A stretch of DNA of 64,000 bases from Corallococcus macrosporus DSM 14697 (GTDB lineage Bacteria > Myxococcota > Myxococcia > Myxococcales > Myxococcaceae). Both the position numbers and the translations under genes were made by a program. This document shows, in pieces, positions 50,905 to 61,222 of the stretch (its first letter is position 1; every line of letters begins with the position of its first letter). The notes beneath the pieces are model-generated. The model did not search any database and was not told the DNA's origin. It saw only the letters and a program-made list of their open reading frames with translations. The DNA is taken from assembly GCF_002305895.1 (NCBI RefSeq), contig NZ_CP022203.1:1652501-1716500 (forward strand), in the 5' to 3' direction.

Positions 50905-51807
50905 ATGGCCTCCAAAACCCCGAAGGTAGAGCCCCTCATCCGCAAGTGTGTCATCCCGGCAGCCGGCCTGGGCACGCGGTTCCTGCCGGCGACCAAGGCG
51001 GTTCCCAAGGAGATGCTGCCTATCGTCGATACGCCGACGCTCCAGTACATCGTGGAAGAGGCGGTCTCCGCGGGCATCGAGGACGTCGTCCTCATCAACG
51101 GCCGCGGCAAGGGCGCCATCGAGGACCACTTCGACATCGGCTTCGAAATCGAGACCACGCTGCGTGCGCGCGGCAAGGAGGCGGAGGCCGACAGGCTGCG
51201 CGCCATCGCGGACCTGGTGCGCGTGGTCAGCATCCGCCAGAAGGAGCCCAAGGGCCTGGGCCACGCGGTGCTGTGCGCCAAGAGCGTCATCGGCGACGAG
51301 CCCTTCGGCGTGCTGCTGGGCGACGACATGATTGACGCCGAGGAGCCGGGAATCCGTCAGCTCGCTCGCGTGTACCGCCAGTACAACCAGGCGGTCATCG
51401 CGCTGATGGAAGTGCCGGACAACGAGACGCACATGTACGGCATCGCCGCGGGCACGGACCTGGGCGACGGCGTGATGCGCATCGACCGCATCGTGGAGAA
51501 GCCGAAGAAGGGCACCGCGCCCTCCAACCTCGCCGTCATCGGCCGCTACGTGCTGCCGCCGGACATCTTCCCCATCCTGGAGAACCAGACGCCGGGGGTG
51601 GGCGGCGAAATCCAGCTCACCGACGGCCTGGCCACCCTCCAGCAGTCCAAGGGGCTGCTGGGCTACCGCTTCAAGGGCCAGCGCTATGACGCGGGCGACA
51701 AGGTGGGGTACCTGAAGGCCAACATCGCCTATGCGCTCAAGCGCCCGGACCTGCGGGACGGGCTGCTTGCCTACCTGCGTGAAGTCGTGAAGACGGAGAA
51801 GCCGTGA
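50905..51807 (+). CDS. galU: UTP-glucose-1-phosphate uridylyltransferase
   Basis: 300 residues, normal GalU length. The nucleotidyl-transfer loop CVIPAAGLGTRFLPATKAVPKEMLPIVDTP (from about residue 15, shown by AAGLGTRFLPATK), YIVEEAVSAGIEDVVLING, LLGDD near residue 138 and GGEIQLTDGLATL near residue 234 are all diagnostic. It makes UDP-glucose, precursor for polysaccharides and glycolipids, which suits the nearby glycosyltransferases. Its TGA overlaps the GTG start of the following exported-protein gene (GTGA), so they are coupled. The catalytic Lys in VEKP-type segment (VEKPKKG) is present. Confidence 0.97.
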   Translation: MASKTPKVEPLIRKCVIPAAGLGTRFLPATKAVPKEMLPIVDTPTLQYIVEEAVSAGIEDVVLINGRGKGAIEDHFDIGFEIETTLRARGKEAEADRLRAIADLVRVVSIRQKEPKGLGHAVLCAKSVIGDEPFGVLLGDDMIDAEEPGIRQLARVYRQYNQAVIALMEVPDNETHMYGIAAGTDLGDGVMRIDRIVEKPKKGTAPSNLAVIGRYVLPPDIFPILENQTPGVGGEIQLTDGLATLQQSKGLLGYRFKGQRYDAGDKVGYLKANIAYALKRPDLRDGLLAYLREVVKTEKP

Positions 51808-52559
51808 AGCGCACCGTTGCACTCCTCGCTGTCCTGGTCTCCTTCGCCGCGGCCGCCTACGTGCTGCCCGGCAGTTCCATCATCCGCCGGATGGCGGCGG
51901 AGCGCGCCGAGCTGAGGCTGTCCACGCTGCGCGTGGAAGGCTCCCTCAGCTTCGGAGGTCCGGCCGTGAAGGAGGCCGGCGCCGCGCTGGGGACCCCCAC
52001 GGACCGCCCGGAGGTGCAGGGTGACGGCGTGCTGTCCATCCGCGTTCCCGGCCGCTGCCGCTTCGAGGCCTCCGCGCCCGGCGGCAGCGCCACGTCCACC
52101 GTCATCCAGTCGGGGGGGCGCCGCCGCGCGCAGGGCACCGAGATTCCCGCCATGTCGGTGCTCGTCGCGCAGGTGTGCCCGCTGCTCGCCACGGGCAGCG
52201 GCAACGTGCAGGACCAGAAGGAGGCGGTGCTCCGTCACCTCCAGGGCCTGGGCATCGAGACGGGCCGCACGGGGCTGGCGCGCCTGGGCGGCGAGGTGAC
52301 CTACGTCCTCGGTGAGATGGCCGAGGGCCGTCCGCAGTTCTGGGTCTACAAGGACTCCTTCCGCCCGGCCCGGCTGCGCTACACGGACGCGTCCGGGACG
52401 GCCTGGGATGTCCGTTTCCTGGACTACAACTCGCCCGCCACGGGGGAGTGGATGCCCCGCACCATCGAGGTGTGGCGCGGCGGCCAGCGCAGCCTGCGCT
52501 TCACCGCCCTGAAGGGTGACAACCGGGCCAGCGTGCCTGACTCGCTCTTCACCCTGTAG
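51804..52559 (+). CDS. Exported protein coupled to galU (251 aa)
   Basis: GTG 51804 overlaps the galU stop. The N-terminus MKRTVALLAVLVSFAAAAYV is a signal peptide; no lipobox Cys follows. The mature part is rich in beta segments (LRLSTLRVEGSLSFGG, YKDSFRPARLRYTDASGTAW then MPRTIEVWRGGQRSLRFTALKG), which recall LolA-like or outer-membrane lipoprotein-sorting folds, where such sequence is common. I do not recognise a family with certainty. Coupling to galU suggests involvement in envelope polysaccharide or lipid assembly, inferred from position only. Confidence 0.8.
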   Translation: MKRTVALLAVLVSFAAAAYVLPGSSIIRRMAAERAELRLSTLRVEGSLSFGGPAVKEAGAALGTPTDRPEVQGDGVLSIRVPGRCRFEASAPGGSATSTVIQSGGRRRAQGTEIPAMSVLVAQVCPLLATGSGNVQDQKEAVLRHLQGLGIETGRTGLARLGGEVTYVLGEMAEGRPQFWVYKDSFRPARLRYTDASGTAWDVRFLDYNSPATGEWMPRTIEVWRGGQRSLRFTALKGDNRASVPDSLFTL

Positions 52560-52672
52560 CGGGAGTCCAGCCCGGCACTTCCTGAATTCCTTGCGGCGTC
52601 GGCGGCGGCCATGAAGAGTCTGGCCCCGCCTGGCCGGGACTCCCCCCGGCCCGCCACGAAGAGGAATGTCCC

Positions 52673-53299
52673 ATGAAGGTGTACGGCCTCCCGATGAGCA
52701 CTGCCACGCGCATGGTCCTCGCCGCGTTGGCGGAGAAGGGCCAGGCGGCGGAGCTCGTCTCCGTCGACCTCACGAAGGGGGAGCACAAGGCCTCCGCGCA
52801 CGTGGAGCGCCACCCCTTCGGCGTCATCCCCGTGTTCGAGGACGATGACGGCTTCCGGCTCTACGAGTCGCGCGCCATCATCCGCTATCTGGACCGCAAG
52901 CTGCCCGGGGCCTCGCTGACGCCGTCCGACGTGCACGCGTACGCGCGCATGGAGCAGTTCATCAGCGTGGAGCAGAGCTACTTCTCGCCCGCCGCGATGA
53001 AGGTCATCTGGGAGCGCCTCTTCAAGAAGTTCCTGGGCGGCGGTGCTCCGGACGAGGCGCGCATCCAGGAGGGCCTGGAGGGCGTCGAGCGTGTCTTCGG
53101 CATCATCGAGCCCGTGCTGGGCAGGCAGCAGTACCTGGCGGGAGACAGCTTCTCGCTCGCCGAGCTGACGTGGATGCCCTACATGGAGTTCTTCGTCGCC
53201 GCGGGCGGCGCGGAGCTGGTCGCCCGGCACCCGAACGTGGCCGCCTGGTGGGAGCGCGTCCGCAGCCGCCCTTCGTGGAAGCAGGTCACCGGGAGCTGA
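52673..53299 (+). CDS. Glutathione S-transferase (phi-like)
   Basis: 208 residues. The N-terminal thioredoxin-like domain (MKVYGLPMSTATRMVLAALA, with Ser/Thr at the catalytic position), HPFGVIPVFEDDDG and YESRAIIRYLDRK give the glutathione site (cis-Pro IP, then ESRAI). The C-terminal helical domain contains YLAGDSFSLAELTWMPYMEF, the family's capping motif. This pattern is phi-class-like. It conjugates glutathione to electrophiles in the cytoplasm. GAGGA before ATG 52673 sets the start. It is separated from galU's partner by 113 bp and followed by a long hairpin. Confidence 0.93.
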   Translation: MKVYGLPMSTATRMVLAALAEKGQAAELVSVDLTKGEHKASAHVERHPFGVIPVFEDDDGFRLYESRAIIRYLDRKLPGASLTPSDVHAYARMEQFISVEQSYFSPAAMKVIWERLFKKFLGGGAPDEARIQEGLEGVERVFGIIEPVLGRQQYLAGDSFSLAELTWMPYMEFFVAAGGAELVARHPNVAAWWERVRSRPSWKQVTGS

Positions 53300-53315
53300 G
53301 GCCTGGCTCGCCCTC

Positions 53316-53364
53316 CTGACACCCCGGGTCCTGCCTCACGGTGGGACCCGGCGGGGAATGTCAG
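53316..53364 (+). terminator. Long three-tier hairpin between GST gene and priA
   Basis: CTGACA/TGTCAG form the outer stem, CCCC/GGGG the middle and CCGGGTC/GACCCGG the inner stem, in one 49-nt structure with a 14-base loop. It lies 17 bases after the GST stop and 69 bases before the priA ATG. It may terminate GST transcription or regulate priA from its leader. Confidence 0.5.
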
Positions 53365-53432
53365 ACCCTTCGCGCACTGTGGACCCCGGTAGCAGGACGG
53401 CTGGGGCCGGGGCGGTGGTTGAAGGGAGTGTC

Positions 53433-55820
53433 ATGGAACAGCGACCCTTGTGGAGCGAGGCGGGCGCGGCGCCCGCGGAGGCCCCCACGACGCGGGGTTC
53501 CAGGGCGGTGCGCACCTCCGGTGTGAAAAGCCGCCGGGAACTGTCAGCGCCCGTCGCCGCCGCTACAGTGCGCGCCGAAGTGAGCGCTCCCGTCCTGGCC
53601 TCCATCGCCGTTGGCCGCCCCGTCCGGGGCGAGTTCACCTACGCCCTGCCGGAGGAGCTGGCGGGCCGCCTGGAGCCGGGGCAGCGCGTGCTGGTGCCCT
53701 TCGGCCGGGGCACGGCGCTGGGCTTCTACCTGGGCCCCGCGTCCCCGCCGCCTGGGGACAAGGTGAAGCTCAAGGCCGTCCAGCGCGTGCTGGAGGACTC
53801 GCCGTCCCTGCCCAGGGACCTCATCGCGCTGCTGCGCTTCGCGGCCGTGCACTACCGCTACCCGCTGGGTGAGGTGATTCGCGGCGCGCTGCCGCCCGGC
53901 CTGTCGAAGGCGGTGGAGGAGAAGGAAGCGAAGCCGGACGTGCAGCACTTCGCGGTGGCGCTCGTCAACGAGGTGCCGCCGGAGCTGTCCCGCGCGCCCG
54001 CGCAGTCCGCCGCGCTCGCGTACCTGCTGGCCGTGGGAGGCCGCGCGCCGCTGGAGGAGGTCGCCCACGCGATTCCCGGCGCGCGCGAGACGCTGAAGAA
54101 GCTGGCCACGCGCGGCTTCGCCCGTCTGGAGGAGAAGACGGTGGAGGCCAGCGTGAAGGAGGGCTTGATTCAGGGCCGCCCGGACCACCTCACGCCGGAG
54201 CAGGACGCGGCGGGCGTGGTGCTGCGCGGGGCCCTGGACGCGGCCACCTTCCAGCCCTTCCTCCTGCACGGCGTCACCGGCAGCGGGAAGACGGAGGTGT
54301 ACCTGCGCGCGGCGGAGCACGCCCTGTCGCTGGGCAAGGGCAGTCTCATCCTGGTGCCGGAGATCGCGCTGACGCCGCAGCTCGTGGGCCGCTTCCGCAG
54401 CCGCTTCGGCGCGGAGGTGGCGGTGCTGCACTCGGCGCTGAAGGACCGGGAGCGGCTGTTCCACTGGCAGGCGCTGCGCCGGGGCGACGTGAAGATTGCC
54501 GTGGGCGTGCGCTCGGCGGTGTTCGCGCCGGTGGACAACCTGGGGCTCATCGTCGTGGACGAGGAGCACGACCCGTCCTTCAAGCAGGAGGAGAAGCTGC
54601 GCTACCAGGCGCGCGACCTGGCCGTCGTGCGCGGCAAGCAGGCCGGCGCGGTGGTGGTGCTGGGCTCGGCCACGCCCGCGCTGGAGACGCTGGAGAACGT
54701 GAAGCGCGGGCGCTACCAGCTCCTGGAGCTGAAGCACCGCGTGGACGACCGGCCCATGCCCTCCATCGAGCTGGTGGACCTGCGGGTGGAGCGCCCCCGC
54801 GAGGGCGTGGTGACCGAGGAGGCGCCCATCCTCAGCCCGCCGCTGCTGGAGGCCATGGCGGAGACGATTGGCCGCGGCCAGCAGGTCATCCTCTTCCTCA
54901 ACCGCCGGGGCCACAGCACCGTCCTCCTGTGCGAGGTGTGCGGCCTGTCGCTCAAGTGCAGCGAGTGTGACGTGTGCCTCACGCACCACCGCTCGCAGAA
55001 CCGGGTGGTGTGCCACTACTGCGGCCTGGCCATGCCGGTGCCGGAGCAGTGCCTGGAGTGCACCGGCCCCATGCTCAAGCTGGGCATCGGCACCGAGCGC
55101 GTGGAGGCGGAGGTGCTGGAGCGCATCCCCACCGCGCGGGTGGCCCGGCTGGACAGGGACTCGGCCAGCAGCGCCGAGCGGCTGACGGAGCTGCTGGCCT
55201 CGTTCGCGCGCCGGGAGCTGGACGTCCTGGTGGGCACGCAGATGGTGGCCAAGGGGCACGACTTCCCGGGCGTGACGCTGGTGTGCGTCGTCATGGCGGA
55301 CACCTCCCTGTCCATCCCGGACTTCCGCGCCGCCGAGCGCACCTTCCACCTGCTCACCCAGGTGGCCGGCCGCGCGGGCCGGGGCAAGGACCCGGGGCGC
55401 GTGCTGGTGCAGACCTACAACCCGGACGCGGAGCCGGTGCGGCGCGTGCTGGCCCATGACTTCGACGGCTTCGCCAACCAGGAACTGGAGTGGCGCAAGG
55501 CGCTGGCCTACCCTCCCTACTCGCGCATGGCCGCGGTCCGCCTGGAGGGGGAGCACCCCGAGCAGACGGCCAGCGTGGCGCGCTCGCTGGGGAACATCGT
55601 CTCCCGGCACATGCCCCCCGCGTCCGCCGGGGTCCGCATGCTGGGGCCGGCCCTGGCGCCCATCTCCCGCATCCGGGGCAAGACGCGCTGGCAGCTCCTC
55701 TTGAAGGGGCCAACGCATACGGCGCTCGCCCCGCTGCTCGCCCGGGTGGAAGCGGCCCTGGCTGATGTTCCTTCCGCGGTGAAGGTCGTGATCGACGTGG
55801 ATCCGGGGGCCATGCTGTAG
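53433..55820 (+). CDS. priA: Primosomal protein N' (replication-restart helicase PriA)
   Basis: 795 residues, slightly longer than typical because of a low-complexity N-terminal about 50 residues. The DNA-binding 3'BD follows (VGRPVRGEFTYALPEELAGRL). Helicase motifs: Walker A GVTGSGKTE near residue 282; DEEHDPSFKQEEKLRYQARD near 377; and GSATPALETLENVKRG near 411. The eight zinc-binding Cys in CEVCGLSLKCSECDVC...CHYC...QCLEC (residues about 501-545) are complete. It reloads the replisome at stalled forks. ATG 53433 has GGGAG five bases upstream; an upstream in-frame ATG at 53358 lies inside the hairpin. Confidence 0.96.
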   Translation: MEQRPLWSEAGAAPAEAPTTRGSRAVRTSGVKSRRELSAPVAAATVRAEVSAPVLASIAVGRPVRGEFTYALPEELAGRLEPGQRVLVPFGRGTALGFYLGPASPPPGDKVKLKAVQRVLEDSPSLPRDLIALLRFAAVHYRYPLGEVIRGALPPGLSKAVEEKEAKPDVQHFAVALVNEVPPELSRAPAQSAALAYLLAVGGRAPLEEVAHAIPGARETLKKLATRGFARLEEKTVEASVKEGLIQGRPDHLTPEQDAAGVVLRGALDAATFQPFLLHGVTGSGKTEVYLRAAEHALSLGKGSLILVPEIALTPQLVGRFRSRFGAEVAVLHSALKDRERLFHWQALRRGDVKIAVGVRSAVFAPVDNLGLIVVDEEHDPSFKQEEKLRYQARDLAVVRGKQAGAVVVLGSATPALETLENVKRGRYQLLELKHRVDDRPMPSIELVDLRVERPREGVVTEEAPILSPPLLEAMAETIGRGQQVILFLNRRGHSTVLLCEVCGLSLKCSECDVCLTHHRSQNRVVCHYCGLAMPVPEQCLECTGPMLKLGIGTERVEAEVLERIPTARVARLDRDSASSAERLTELLASFARRELDVLVGTQMVAKGHDFPGVTLVCVVMADTSLSIPDFRAAERTFHLLTQVAGRAGRGKDPGRVLVQTYNPDAEPVRRVLAHDFDGFANQELEWRKALAYPPYSRMAAVRLEGEHPEQTASVARSLGNIVSRHMPPASAGVRMLGPALAPISRIRGKTRWQLLLKGPTHTALAPLLARVEAALADVPSAVKVVIDVDPGAML

Positions 55821-55835
55821 ACTCGGTGCCCCCCC

Positions 55836-58800
55836 ATGGGCGCACCGGTCCTTCTCGTCCACGACGACATCGCCAATATCGCCGCCGTGCGGCGTCTGCT
55901 CACGCGGGAAGGGTACGAGGTCATCCTCGCCACCTCCGCCGCGGATGCCCTCATTGCCTACGGGCATCACCTGCCCGTGCTCCTCGTGCTCGCGCCCGGC
56001 GTGGAGAGCGGCCGGGGGCACCTCGTGCTGGAGGAGCTGCTCCAACACCCGGATGGCAAGTCGGCGCGGGTGCTGCTCCTCGGTGAGCCCATCCCGGGGT
56101 TCAGCGCCCCCGTGGCCCCGCTGCCCCTGGAAGGCGCGGCCTTCGTGGCGCTGGTGGATTCGCTCGTCAAGGCGCCCGCGGACGCGGACGCGTGGCACGT
56201 GGTGGAGAACCGGGAGCCGCCGCCGTCCAGCGGTGGCGTCTCGGCGGCCGTGGGGACGGAGCCCGAGTCCTGGCACGCGACGCCTCCGCCCTCGGTGGCG
56301 GGGGACCCCGCGCTGGCGAACGCGCTGTTCGGAGACCTGGCGCCGCTGCACCAGACGGACTGGGAGCTGGCGGCCATGACGGACGCGGAGCGCTCCGCCC
56401 ACGAGGCGGCGCGGCACCGCGAGCACCAGAGTACGCGCGACCTGGACACCGCGATGGCGCGGGCGCATCTGGAGGCGGAGGCCCAGGCGATGACCTCCAT
56501 CGACTCGGCGCTGGCGCCGGACTCGGCGGATGGCTGGGGCGAGTCATCACAGGAGCAGGACTGGGGCTCGGCGGTGGAGGGGGACGCCGACGCGCGGGCC
56601 CCGGGCGCGGAGGCGCCCCCGGTGGGGCGGTTGGCGTGGACGGAAGAGCCCGTCTCGCAGGCCTCGCCGCGCACGGCGGCCCTGGCGCCCCAGTTGGGCG
56701 ATGAGGGGTTCTTCGACGTCGACACGCCCGAGGCCCCGGCGGGTGATGCCCTCTCCGCGGCGGAGGCGGAGCTGGCCGCGATGCGTGCGTCGCCATCCCA
56801 CGAACCCGCGGCCCCGGATGGCTCGCCCTGGACGGAGCTGCCACCCGACCCGGAGATGGAGCACGCCGCGCGCCTGGGCACACAGTCGGATGGGGCGGCG
56901 AGCGAGGCACCCGGAGAGGCTTCGACTTCCGAGCCGGAGCAGGCGTCGGCATCGGAGTCGGACGACGCGTGGGGGACGGAGGCGGCGCTCGGGGAGTCCA
57001 CTGACGCGGCGGCGGTCTCCGCGTCCAACTGGGAGCTGTTGGAAGCGGAGCTGCAAGCCGCGTCGACGAAGTCCCACGCGGACGAGGAGGCGCGGCCGGC
57101 ACCAGGGGACGACTGGTTCGACGGGGAAGCGACGGGCGAGACGGGCGACGCCCCGGCCGCGGAGCCGAGCGTCGGGGCGGACTGGTTCGACTCGGAGGCG
57201 GAGGCGGAGGCCGCGAGCCCCGCGCCCGAGGCTCCCGTCGAGGCGCCCGCCGCGGCGGCTGGCGGCTTCGCGGTCCCGGCGCTGATGGCGCAGTGGCAGG
57301 CCCAGCAGGAGGAGGCGGAGCGCCAGCTCGAGGAGGCCCACGCGCGGGTGAGCGCCGTCACCGAGGCGCTGGAGCGGGAAGCCGCGCTGCGCCGCGAACT
57401 CGAGCAACAGGTCCAGGGACTCCAGGAGCGGCTCGCGGAGGAAGAAGAGGAGCACTCTCGCGAGTCCCTGCTCCGAGCGGAAGCCGAGGCGGCGCTGGAA
57501 GGGCTTCGTCAGCGGGCGGCGCCTTCGTCCACGGCCACCTCTGCCCGCGCGGTCCTCGGTGACGCCGAGGCGGCTGGTGACGTCGCGGCGCTGCGCGCGG
57601 AGCTGGAAGCGCAGGTCCAACTTCGCGAGGAAGCGGAGACGCTCACCGCCGAGGTCGAGGCCCAGGTCCGCCAGTTCGAGGATGCGTGCGCGGAGGCGGA
57701 GCTTCGGGCCATCGACGCGGAGGCGCGCGCGGAGGCCGAGGCGAAGGCGCGTGAGGAGGCGGAGCTCCGCGCCGCGGCGAGCACGCAGGCGCTGCAGGCG
57801 CTCGAAGCGCGCCTGGAGTCGGAGGCAGCGGGGCGTGTCGTCTCGGAGGTCCGCGCGGAGTCGGAGCTCAAGGCGCGGCAGGCGGCGGAGAGCCGGGTCG
57901 AGTCCGCCGAGGACCTGTCCTCCATGTCGGAAGCGCGCATCGACGCGGAGGCGCGTGCTCGCGAGGCCGCGGAGGCCCGCGCGGATGTAGAGGCACAGGC
58001 CCGGCTCGAAGCGGACACGCGTGCGCAGAGCCTGTCTCAAGCCTTTGAGGAGGCCGAGGCCCGAGCGGAGCTGGCGACGCGGTCTCAGGCGGAGCTCGAG
58101 GCGCGCGCGGAGCTGGCGACGCGTGCCCAGGTAGAGGCCGAGGCGCGGGCGGAGTCGGCGACGCGGGCGCAGGCGGAGGCCGAGGCGCGGGCGGAGCTGG
58201 CGGCGCGGGCGTTGGCGGAAGCGGAGGCGCGGGCGGAGTCGGCGACGCGGGCGTTGGCGGAAGCGGAGGCACAGTCGGCGCTGATTGCCCGGGCCCTGGC
58301 GGAAGCCGAAGCCCGCGTGCAGGCGGAGGCCGAGGCGCGTGTCGAGGCGGATGCCCGTGTGGAATCCGTGGCCACTGCGCTGGCCGAGGCGGAAGCACGG
58401 GCAGAGATTGAGGCCGCGGCGCGCATGGACGCGGAAGCGCGGCTGTCATCCTCGGCGACGACGCTCGCTGAAGCCTCGGCACGTGGGGAGGTCGAGGCCT
58501 CGGCTCGCGCTGAAGCCGACGCTCGGATGGAATCCGTTGCGGCGGCCCTGGCCGAGGCGGAAGCCCGAGCGGAGGTTGAATCCACGGCGCGCGCGGACGC
58601 CGAGGCTCGCGCGAAGCAGGCGGAAGCACGGGCTCAGCAGGAAGCAGAGGCCCGTGCGAACGCGGAGGCCCGCGCCAGCAGCGACGCGGCGGCCAGGACC
58701 GAGGCCGAAGCCCGCGCGGAGCAAGAAGCCACGGCACGGCTCGAGGCCGAAGCCCGCGCGGAGCACGCGGCAGCCGCGCTGAACGACGCCGAGGCCAAGG

Positions 58801-61133
58801 CCGAGCAGTCGGCGGCAGCGCTGCGAGATGCCGAAGCCCGCGCTGAAATCGCGGCCCTCGCGCAGCAAGACGCGGAGTCCCGAGCCGAGAGCGAAGCCGC
58901 CGCGCGACGCGAGGCCGAAGCCCGCGTGCAAAGCGAGTCCGAGGCCCGCGCGGCGGCGGAGGCTCGCGCCGAAGCCGAGGCTGCCGCACGAACCGAAATC
59001 GAGGCCCGCGCCGAGCGCGAGGCGAAGCTGCGCGCCGCCATCGAAGTCCGTGTGGAGAGCGAAGCGAACTCGCGCACCCAGGCGGACACGCGGGCCTCAC
59101 GCGAAGCCGAGGCCCGTGCGGAAGCCGAGGCCCGTGCGGAAGCCGAGGCCACGCTGCGCGCCGAAGCCGAGGTACGAGCGAAGGCGGAGTCCACGGCGCG
59201 CGCGGAGGCCGAGGCACAGGCCACCGCGGAGTCCGAGCGCCGAGCCGAAGCCGAGGCCCGCGCCGAGCGCGAAGCCACCTCCCGAGCCGAAGCCGAGGCC
59301 CGCGCCGACCGTGAAGCCCAGGCCCGCGCCGAAGCGGAAGCGCGCGCCGACCGCGAAGCCCAGACCCGCGCCGAAGCGGAAGCGCGCGCCGACCGCGAAG
59401 CCCAGGCCCGCGCCGAAGCCGAAGCTCGCGCCGAGCAGGCGGCCCGGCAGCTCGCCGAAGCCGAATCCCAGGCCCGCGCCGAGGCGGACGCCCGCGCCGC
59501 CGAGAAGACGCGTGCCCAGACGGAAGAGGAACAGCGCGCCACCCAGTCCGAAGCCGAAGCCAAGGCCCGGCTCGAAGCAGACGCCCGCGCCGAAGCCGCG
59601 CTGAAGTCCGCCGCGGAGGCGGAGGCCCGCGCCGAAGCCGAGGCGAAGCACCGCGCCGAGGCCGAGGCTCGCGCCCAGCAAGCCGCGCAGGCCGAAGCCG
59701 AGGCCACCGCCCGAGCGAAGACGGAGAGCCGCCATCGCACGGCCCTGGAAGTCCGCCTGGACGCGGAGGCGAACCAGCGCGCGACGTTGGAATCCCGGCT
59801 CGAGGAAGAGTCCCGCGCCCGCAGCGAATCCGAATCCCGCCTCCTCGCGGAGAACGCGCGAGTCTCCGAGGAGCTCGCCGAGCTGCGCCTGGAGCACCAG
59901 CAGTCCCGGGAGGAGCTGGCGAAGGAGCGCGAGGCCCGTGAGTCCCTGGAGCAATCCCTGGAGGCCCTGCGCACGGAGTCCGCCGAACAGCGCGCCCGCG
60001 CCGAACGCGAGCGCCACGAACTGGAGGAGCGCGCGCTCCGGGACGCGGAGGAAGCCGCCGCCCAGGCGCGAGCGTCCATGCTGCCCCTGGAAGCCCCTCC
60101 CGGCCGGCCCGAGCTGGCCGTGGCTCGCAGTGGCAGCGTCACCCAGGATGGCCTGACGAAGCTGGTGCTCCGGCTCTGCGAGGCCCGCATGGAGATGCGG
60201 CTGGAGCTGAAGGTGATGAACGCCCTGCGCGTGCTCTGGCTGAGGGATGGCGCGCTGGTCGGAGCCGTCTCCTCGGCGCAGGGGGAGTCGCTGGTGGACC
60301 GGGCCCGGGCGGATGGGCTCATCGACGCGCGGCAGGAAGGGGAGCTGCGCCTGGTGCGCAGCGCCACCACCGCCGCGCTGCTGGACGCGCTCCGGGGCCG
60401 GGGCTACCTGCGGGAGTCCGAAGCCGTGCCGCTGGTCCAGCGCTACACCGAGCAGGTGTTCCTGGACGCCCTGGCGGAGCCCTCGACGCTCTACCGCCTG
60501 GTGCCGGAACCGGCGCCGCACGAGGTGGCGCTCGCCGCGGCCACGCGTCCACCGCTGCACCTGCTGGCCGAGGCCCTGCGCAACACGCTCACCTCCGAAT
60601 CCCTGCTGGAGGCCGCTGGAAGCCTGCGCGCGCGCGTCACCCGGGGGGACCTCCACCTGGCCCCGGATGACTTTGGCCTCCCGCCTCGGGACCTCCAGCT
60701 CCTGTCCCAGGTGGACGGGGAGCACACGCTGGAGGCGCTGCTCCTGGGCGCGGGGCTGCCGCAGGACTCGGCGCTGAAGGCGCTCGCGGTGGCGCGGACG
60801 CTGGGGCTCGTCTCACTGGAGCCCGCCGCGGACGACGACGCTGGCGACCTTCCGCCGGAGCTGGACGTGCGGCGCCTGGAGGCCAAGTTCGAGGAGATCC
60901 AGGACGCGGACTACTTCACGGTGCTGGGGCTGGCCCGGTCGGCGGGAGGCGAGGAGGTCAAACGCGCCTACGAGCTGCTGGCCGCCGAGTTCCACCCCCT
61001 GCGCTTCGCGGGGCATCCGGACCCGGCGCTCCAGCACCGCGCCCAGCAGATTCGCAGCGTGCTGGCGGAGGCCGCCCAGGCCCTGGGCGATGACCGGCTG
61101 CGGGCGGAGTACGCCCGGAGCCTGCTCGACTGA
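55836..61133 (+). CDS. Giant pseudo-receiver / coiled-coil / J-like protein (1765 aa)
   Basis: Domains in order. Residues 1-115: a receiver-like fold ([20 protein letters not shown]) with the acidic pair but lacking the phospho-acceptor Asp ([10 protein letters not shown]) and the usual Lys. Residues 115-480: acidic, Pro/Ala-rich. Residues about 480-1410: continuous Ala/Glu/Arg coiled coil with tandem 14-residue units. Residues about 1425-1650: a domain resembling DUF4388/PATAN ([16 protein letters not shown]). Residues about 1678-1765: J-domain-like ([20 protein letters not shown]) with HPL in place of HPD. No signal peptide. Pseudo-receiver plus coiled-coil architecture is known from myxobacterial polarity proteins FrzS and AglZ, so a scaffold role is plausible. 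It sits 15 bp after priA. Assigned functions are inference. Confidence 0.85.
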   Translation: MGAPVLLVHDDIANIAAVRRLLTREGYEVILATSAADALIAYGHHLPVLLVLAPGVESGRGHLVLEELLQHPDGKSARVLLLGEPIPGFSAPVAPLPLEGAAFVALVDSLVKAPADADAWHVVENREPPPSSGGVSAAVGTEPESWHATPPPSVAGDPALANALFGDLAPLHQTDWELAAMTDAERSAHEAARHREHQSTRDLDTAMARAHLEAEAQAMTSIDSALAPDSADGWGESSQEQDWGSAVEGDADARAPGAEAPPVGRLAWTEEPVSQASPRTAALAPQLGDEGFFDVDTPEAPAGDALSAAEAELAAMRASPSHEPAAPDGSPWTELPPDPEMEHAARLGTQSDGAASEAPGEASTSEPEQASASESDDAWGTEAALGESTDAAAVSASNWELLEAELQAASTKSHADEEARPAPGDDWFDGEATGETGDAPAAEPSVGADWFDSEAEAEAASPAPEAPVEAPAAAAGGFAVPALMAQWQAQQEEAERQLEEAHARVSAVTEALEREAALRRELEQQVQGLQERLAEEEEEHSRESLLRAEAEAALEGLRQRAAPSSTATSARAVLGDAEAAGDVAALRAELEAQVQLREEAETLTAEVEAQVRQFEDACAEAELRAIDAEARAEAEAKAREEAELRAAASTQALQALEARLESEAAGRVVSEVRAESELKARQAAESRVESAEDLSSMSEARIDAEARAREAAEARADVEAQARLEADTRAQSLSQAFEEAEARAELATRSQAELEARAELATRAQVEAEARAESATRAQAEAEARAELAARALAEAEARAESATRALAEAEAQSALIARALAEAEARVQAEAEARVEADARVESVATALAEAEARAEIEAAARMDAEARLSSSATTLAEASARGEVEASARAEADARMESVAAALAEAEARAEVESTARADAEARAKQAEARAQQEAEARANAEARASSDAAARTEAEARAEQEATARLEAEARAEHAAAALNDAEAKAEQSAAALRDAEARAEIAALAQQDAESRAESEAAARREAEARVQSESEARAAAEARAEAEAAARTEIEARAEREAKLRAAIEVRVESEANSRTQADTRASREAEARAEAEARAEAEATLRAEAEVRAKAESTARAEAEAQATAESERRAEAEARAEREATSRAEAEARADREAQARAEAEARADREAQTRAEAEARADREAQARAEAEARAEQAARQLAEAESQARAEADARAAEKTRAQTEEEQRATQSEAEAKARLEADARAEAALKSAAEAEARAEAEAKHRAEAEARAQQAAQAEAEATARAKTESRHRTALEVRLDAEANQRATLESRLEEESRARSESESRLLAENARVSEELAELRLEHQQSREELAKEREARESLEQSLEALRTESAEQRARAERERHELEERALRDAEEAAAQARASMLPLEAPPGRPELAVARSGSVTQDGLTKLVLRLCEARMEMRLELKVMNALRVLWLRDGALVGAVSSAQGESLVDRARADGLIDARQEGELRLVRSATTAALLDALRGRGYLRESEAVPLVQRYTEQVFLDALAEPSTLYRLVPEPAPHEVALAAATRPPLHLLAEALRNTLTSESLLEAAGSLRARVTRGDLHLAPDDFGLPPRDLQLLSQVDGEHTLEALLLGAGLPQDSALKALAVARTLGLVSLEPAADDDAGDLPPELDVRRLEAKFEEIQDADYFTVLGLARSAGGEEVKRAYELLAAEFHPLRFAGHPDPALQHRAQQIRSVLAEAAQALGDDRLRAEYARSLLD
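58065..58274 (+). repeat. Five tandem 42-bp (14-residue) coiled-coil units
   Basis: Units read like [14 protein letters not shown], varying at two or three positions. Fourteen residues equal two heptads, so the repeat preserves coiled-coil register. Confidence 0.85.
59286..59411 (+). repeat. Three near-identical 42-bp coiled-coil units
   Basis: Units [28 protein letters not shown] and [14 protein letters not shown] occur in direct succession; a fourth, diverged copy follows. High nucleotide identity suggests recent unit duplication. Confidence 0.85.
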
Positions 61134-61149
61134 TGCCCGCCGGACGGAC

Positions 61150-61174
61150 GGCCGCCCCGCGCTGAAGGGCGGCC
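61150..61174 (+). terminator. Hairpin between the giant gene and def
   Basis: GGCCGCCC (61150-61157) and GGGCGGCC (61167-61174) form a perfect 8-bp stem with a 9-base loop, 16 bases after the stop. No T-tract follows, so def may still receive read-through. Confidence 0.42.
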
Positions 61175-61222
61175 GGCCCGGGGCGGTTGCCCGTCCGCTC
61201 CGGGAGGATTAAGAGGGCGTCC

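Noticed and set aside
58634-60725. Long antisense open frames (over 500 codons) opposite the coiled coil
   Set aside because: They are by-products of Ala/Glu/Arg codons in repeats on the plus strand, with Ser/Arg- or Gly/Leu-only composition and no ribosome sites.
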